Origin: Imbricaverruca yamaguchii
Taxonomy: Eukaryota > Arthropoda > Thecostraca > Neoverrucidae
Direction: 5' to 3'
Length of the DNA stretch: 64,000 bases
NCBI GenBank assembly: GCA_034440575.1
Contig: JAOTOL010001569.1
Coordinates: forward strand, 1,328,001 to 1,392,000
Part shown: piece by piece, positions 1-64,000 of the stretch
Layout: the number at the start of each line of letters is the position of its first letter
How positions within the stretch are numbered: position 1 is the stretch's first letter
The notes under the pieces: generated by a model
The model's input: the letters and a program-made list of their open reading frames with translations, nothing else
What the model was told of the DNA's origin: nothing
Databases searched by the model: none
Position numbers and translations under genes: made by a program

Positions 1-135
1 AGCATGCTTTGGAAGAACAAATGCATTTATTCGCTGGCAACATGCGAACAACCATGCCAGCAATGCCAGTCACGATAGCGCCACCCCATGCACCAAAGAA
101 AGGCCATACTACAGTAGCCACTGTGCGCACAGCGT

Positions 136-192
136 AGGGCGCTGCATGACCAACGGAGTCGACGCGCCCCTAAATTCCAATAATCAACCCAC
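136..192 (+). repeat. dispersed repeat, family D
   Basis: GGGCGCTGCATGACCAACGG followed by AGTCGACGCGCCCC and a CCAATAATCAACCCA tail. The flank (1-294) is intron upstream of exon 1 with nothing else recognised. Confidence 0.75.
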
Positions 193-294
193 AGCGTACG
201 ACTGCCCGCGGCACTTATCACCTGGAGACAACCACACTGCCGGGCATCTGCGGGAAGGTGACGTTGAACTGACTTCGTGTCGTCTGTGTCGCAG

Positions 295-61509
<61,215 letters not shown>

Positions 61510-63960
61510 GTGAGCGCGGCTGGGTAGCACGGCGGCCCGCCTGGGCAGCAGCGCCAGTCGGCGCTGATGAAACTGTGTGAGGGGAACTTGTACCCTGACA
61601 AACGTGTGCGTATCGTAACTCTGCCCACTCGAACGACGGCAAACAGGGGAAAAACCTGAACTTCCCGAGTCATACTTACACAAATTAACCATTGAGAAAA
61701 TTCATGTATTTCTTCAAGTATCTGCACCAAACCTTGAACGTCTGAATTGCTGTGTTTGAGATTTGACCAATCGTCGGTGTCTAAAACTGTGCCACAGATA
61801 TTAGCACTGTTTATTCTTCTTGTTTAGTCAGAATTCTTTCTGGCGTGGCTTTATCAACCTGGGCTATTTTGCTAAGCAGCTTGTTGCTGAGCCCTGGCCC
61901 CACCACCCAATCAAAGAAAATCGAGTCTTACGTTGACTCACTGACTGCCATCTGCATGCTGCTGATGTTCTCATCGCTTAGCTTGTTCTGTTAGGTGACT
62001 CAACTAAGACCCCGTCGTGTTTGAATCATTCCACAGTGCAATGGTTGCCAATCTGGCGTTGTGAGACCCCACAGCCACCTGTGGCGATGCACTGGTGCTG
62101 CCTTCCGCTGCCATGTGCGAGGCGCGACTCTTTGGAAGTGTGGCAGGGACAGCGGGTGGGTTAGGCCTTTGGGGTATTGTGACTCGTCGAGAGGATGCAG
62201 ATGACGGCAGCCACTTCTTCGCCAATGGAGTGGCATCTATTGTCCAGTTGTGATCCATAAGTCCTGTTGGAGAAAATCCTGCTCATACGTTTCTCAGAGC
62301 GTAAGTTCCCCTCACATAGTTTTATCCAGCAATGATTAGTAATAGCAGTGCTTTGCTTATGGTTAGAGTCAGTATGGAAGGGCTTGCATTTGGCAGAAGT
62401 CCATGGAAAACGAAACGACCCCTTGAACCCCTTGTAGAATTTCCTATAAAGGGTAAGCTGTGCAGGATGTGCACTTCTTTACGCACTGAGAAACAAATGT
62501 GGGAGTGTCGGTGCGTTATTTGTCAGTAAGGGTGTATGCATTTCCTTGACCATATGCAGTTTTATAGTTTGATATATGAATCGCTTGAGTATATAATTGT
62601 GACAATAGATGCACCTAACTTAACACTCGCACGTCCGGAGGTCCGCGCCAACTTCGCATGTCCCGGGAGCAGATGTCTGCCCCCCATAAGATCTCTAGAA
62701 CTATGCTAGCTAGCGACAAACGGAAAACGGCGTTGGATAGCTGGTGACGGGCTCTATCGAAAGTGTTTCGGTAACTTTTTTCGCTCAGGTCAACATTCAG
62801 GTCACTGGACCAGGTCAAATTCGACCAGATCAGGTGGGACTCAGATATTGACACATATATTGACACACCTTAACAGATGGAAACAAACGGCGAACGCTAT
62901 TCGACAGTCCTTGAAATGCGCGACAATAGGCGGTGTAATTTAAGGTCAGATCAACCGAAACTCAGGTCAAGGTCATAAAGTCGTTTAGGGATGTCGTGAA
63001 AGGTATCAATCGACACGTCTTTGCGATACAAGCACAATAACTGTAATTTCAGCCTTCTAGCTCAATACAGTCTGATATAATGTGCAGAAATGTGCAGTGA
63101 TCTCACGTGACCTCAGATGATCTCGGTGAGGTCACTGAGAAAAAATGCCAGCGGTAGCATTGAGCATAGCTTCCATCTACATGCCACAACCGTTGTGAGA
63201 TCATTCCGATCGCAAATATGTAACCAAGAAACATTTGTGTATTTTACCATAGCCCTATAATGGGGAAGCCATGGCCGCGACCTGACCTAAGGTCAATGCT
63301 ACGAAAAACGATATGCATCTTATAGTCCCTGATGAGATCATGACGTGTTGTAAGTTTGAAATCAATCGCCCAATTATTGTGGAAGTTATGCCACCTAGAA
63401 CTCCAAGTGTAGTTGGGTCACTTCGCCTGACCTGGTCACCTGACCTGAGATGACCTAGGGTTTAAAATGTATGAGGATATGTGGAAAAGGCCAATGAACA
63501 GCTATGCGAGGTTTGGCCTTGCTAACCCGATTAGTTTGGCGGCAAATGAGGAAAAACCGGAGGGGGGCAGATATCTGACCTCTCCGGACCCCTAACTTAC
63601 GCGTGTTAAGGGGTCACGAGATGAAGGTTAGGAATTTTTGAGGCCACAGAAAGTTCATATAGAAAGTAACTGATATGTTTTGTGGGCGCAATTAGGTTAC
63701 CAATACTATATATCATTTGAAATGGATAAATCTGCTCAATACAATACGTATGAGTGGTCTCTGAAGTCAACTTTTGACTTCTTAACTTGTGACGTTTCAT
63801 TGGCATTTCGCATTGACATTTCACAAAAGATCAATTTTTATATTTGTCACGTTTATCTGATGTGTACCCTATCTATCTCTGTTTTTGTTTTGTGTTTTGT
63901 TTTTTTTTTTGTAAACCCGAATCCATAATGGATCAAGGAGGAGAATTGGCGTGAACTCAA
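61510..63960. other. intron start, partial
   Basis: No exon matching the next human segment was found. 62.78-63.45 kb is rich in AGGTCA/TGACCT motifs, as in the flanks of the (TA)n repeats. A short open segment near 62.33-62.53 kb has a Cys-x2-Cys..Cys-x-Cys-x2-Cys pattern but no identifiable family. Confidence 0.5.
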
Positions 63961-63961
63961 A

Positions 63962-64000
63962 GTGGGCGCTATATGATCTTCGCAGTCGATGCGCACCTGA
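63962..64000 (+). repeat. dispersed repeat, family D, cut by window end
   Basis: GGGCGCTATATGATCTTCGC then AGTCGATGCGCACC. Confidence 0.72.

Noticed and set aside
62332..62529. piggyBac-type C-terminal zinc motif (CRMC..WECRCVIC)
   Set aside because: Only a short Cys pattern; upstream frames give no transposase blocks.

Overview
The window is metazoan nuclear DNA. It is intron-rich, GT/AG-spliced, only about 7% coding, and full of minisatellites, microsatellites, tRNA-derived SINEs and one decayed non-LTR retrotransposon. It holds one recognisable gene: the middle and C-terminal-middle part of a huntingtin (HTT) orthologue on the + strand. I found it by reading splice-bounded open segments and aligning them, from memory, to human huntingtin. 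Thirty exons between 295 and 61509 follow the human protein in order, from roughly human residue 940 to 2630. Intron phases match at all 29 internal junctions. The exons sum to 4568 nt, or 1522 whole codons plus one split-codon base at each end. The 5' part of the gene (N-terminal HEAT repeats and any N-terminal polyQ) and the 3' end lie outside the window. The source is an invertebrate animal with a slowly evolving, intron-rich huntingtin. I cannot name the phylum.

Layout. 1-4.1 kb: exons 1-3 and a 39-bp minisatellite. 4.1-8.9 kb: a long intron with an (ACGC)n/(CA)n block. 8.9-16.4 kb: exons 4-10, including the serine-rich exon that matches the human Cdk5-site segment. 16.4-23.2 kb: exons 11-12, two (TA)n-centred repeats, and a CR1/L2-like retrotransposon relic on the minus strand. 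23.2-42.2 kb: exons 13-18 between very large arrays (36-, 33-, 35-, 33- and 18-bp periods). 42.2-51.6 kb: exons 19-22 with (AT)n blocks and the 21/23-bp and 46-bp arrays. 51.9-61.5 kb: exons 23-30, with several arrays touching splice sites. 61.5-64 kb: the start of an intron with no exon I can find.

The main unusual signal is that many intronic minisatellites are built from exon edges. In at least nine introns (strongest at the acceptors of exons 3, 10, 24, 26 and 27 and the donors of exons 11, 16 and 23; probable at the acceptor of exon 13) the repeat unit contains the real splice junction plus 10-50 nt of the neighbouring exon, and the true exon is the outermost unit. Several other arrays (acceptors of exons 15, 18 and 22) run up to or into the acceptor. 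The arrays therefore carry dozens of decoy splice sites, often as AG|GT. At exon 11 the reading frame stays open through the array, so later donors could lengthen the protein in 12-residue steps. The very long open frames over these arrays arise because their period is a multiple of three, or because the unit lacks stops; they are not genes.
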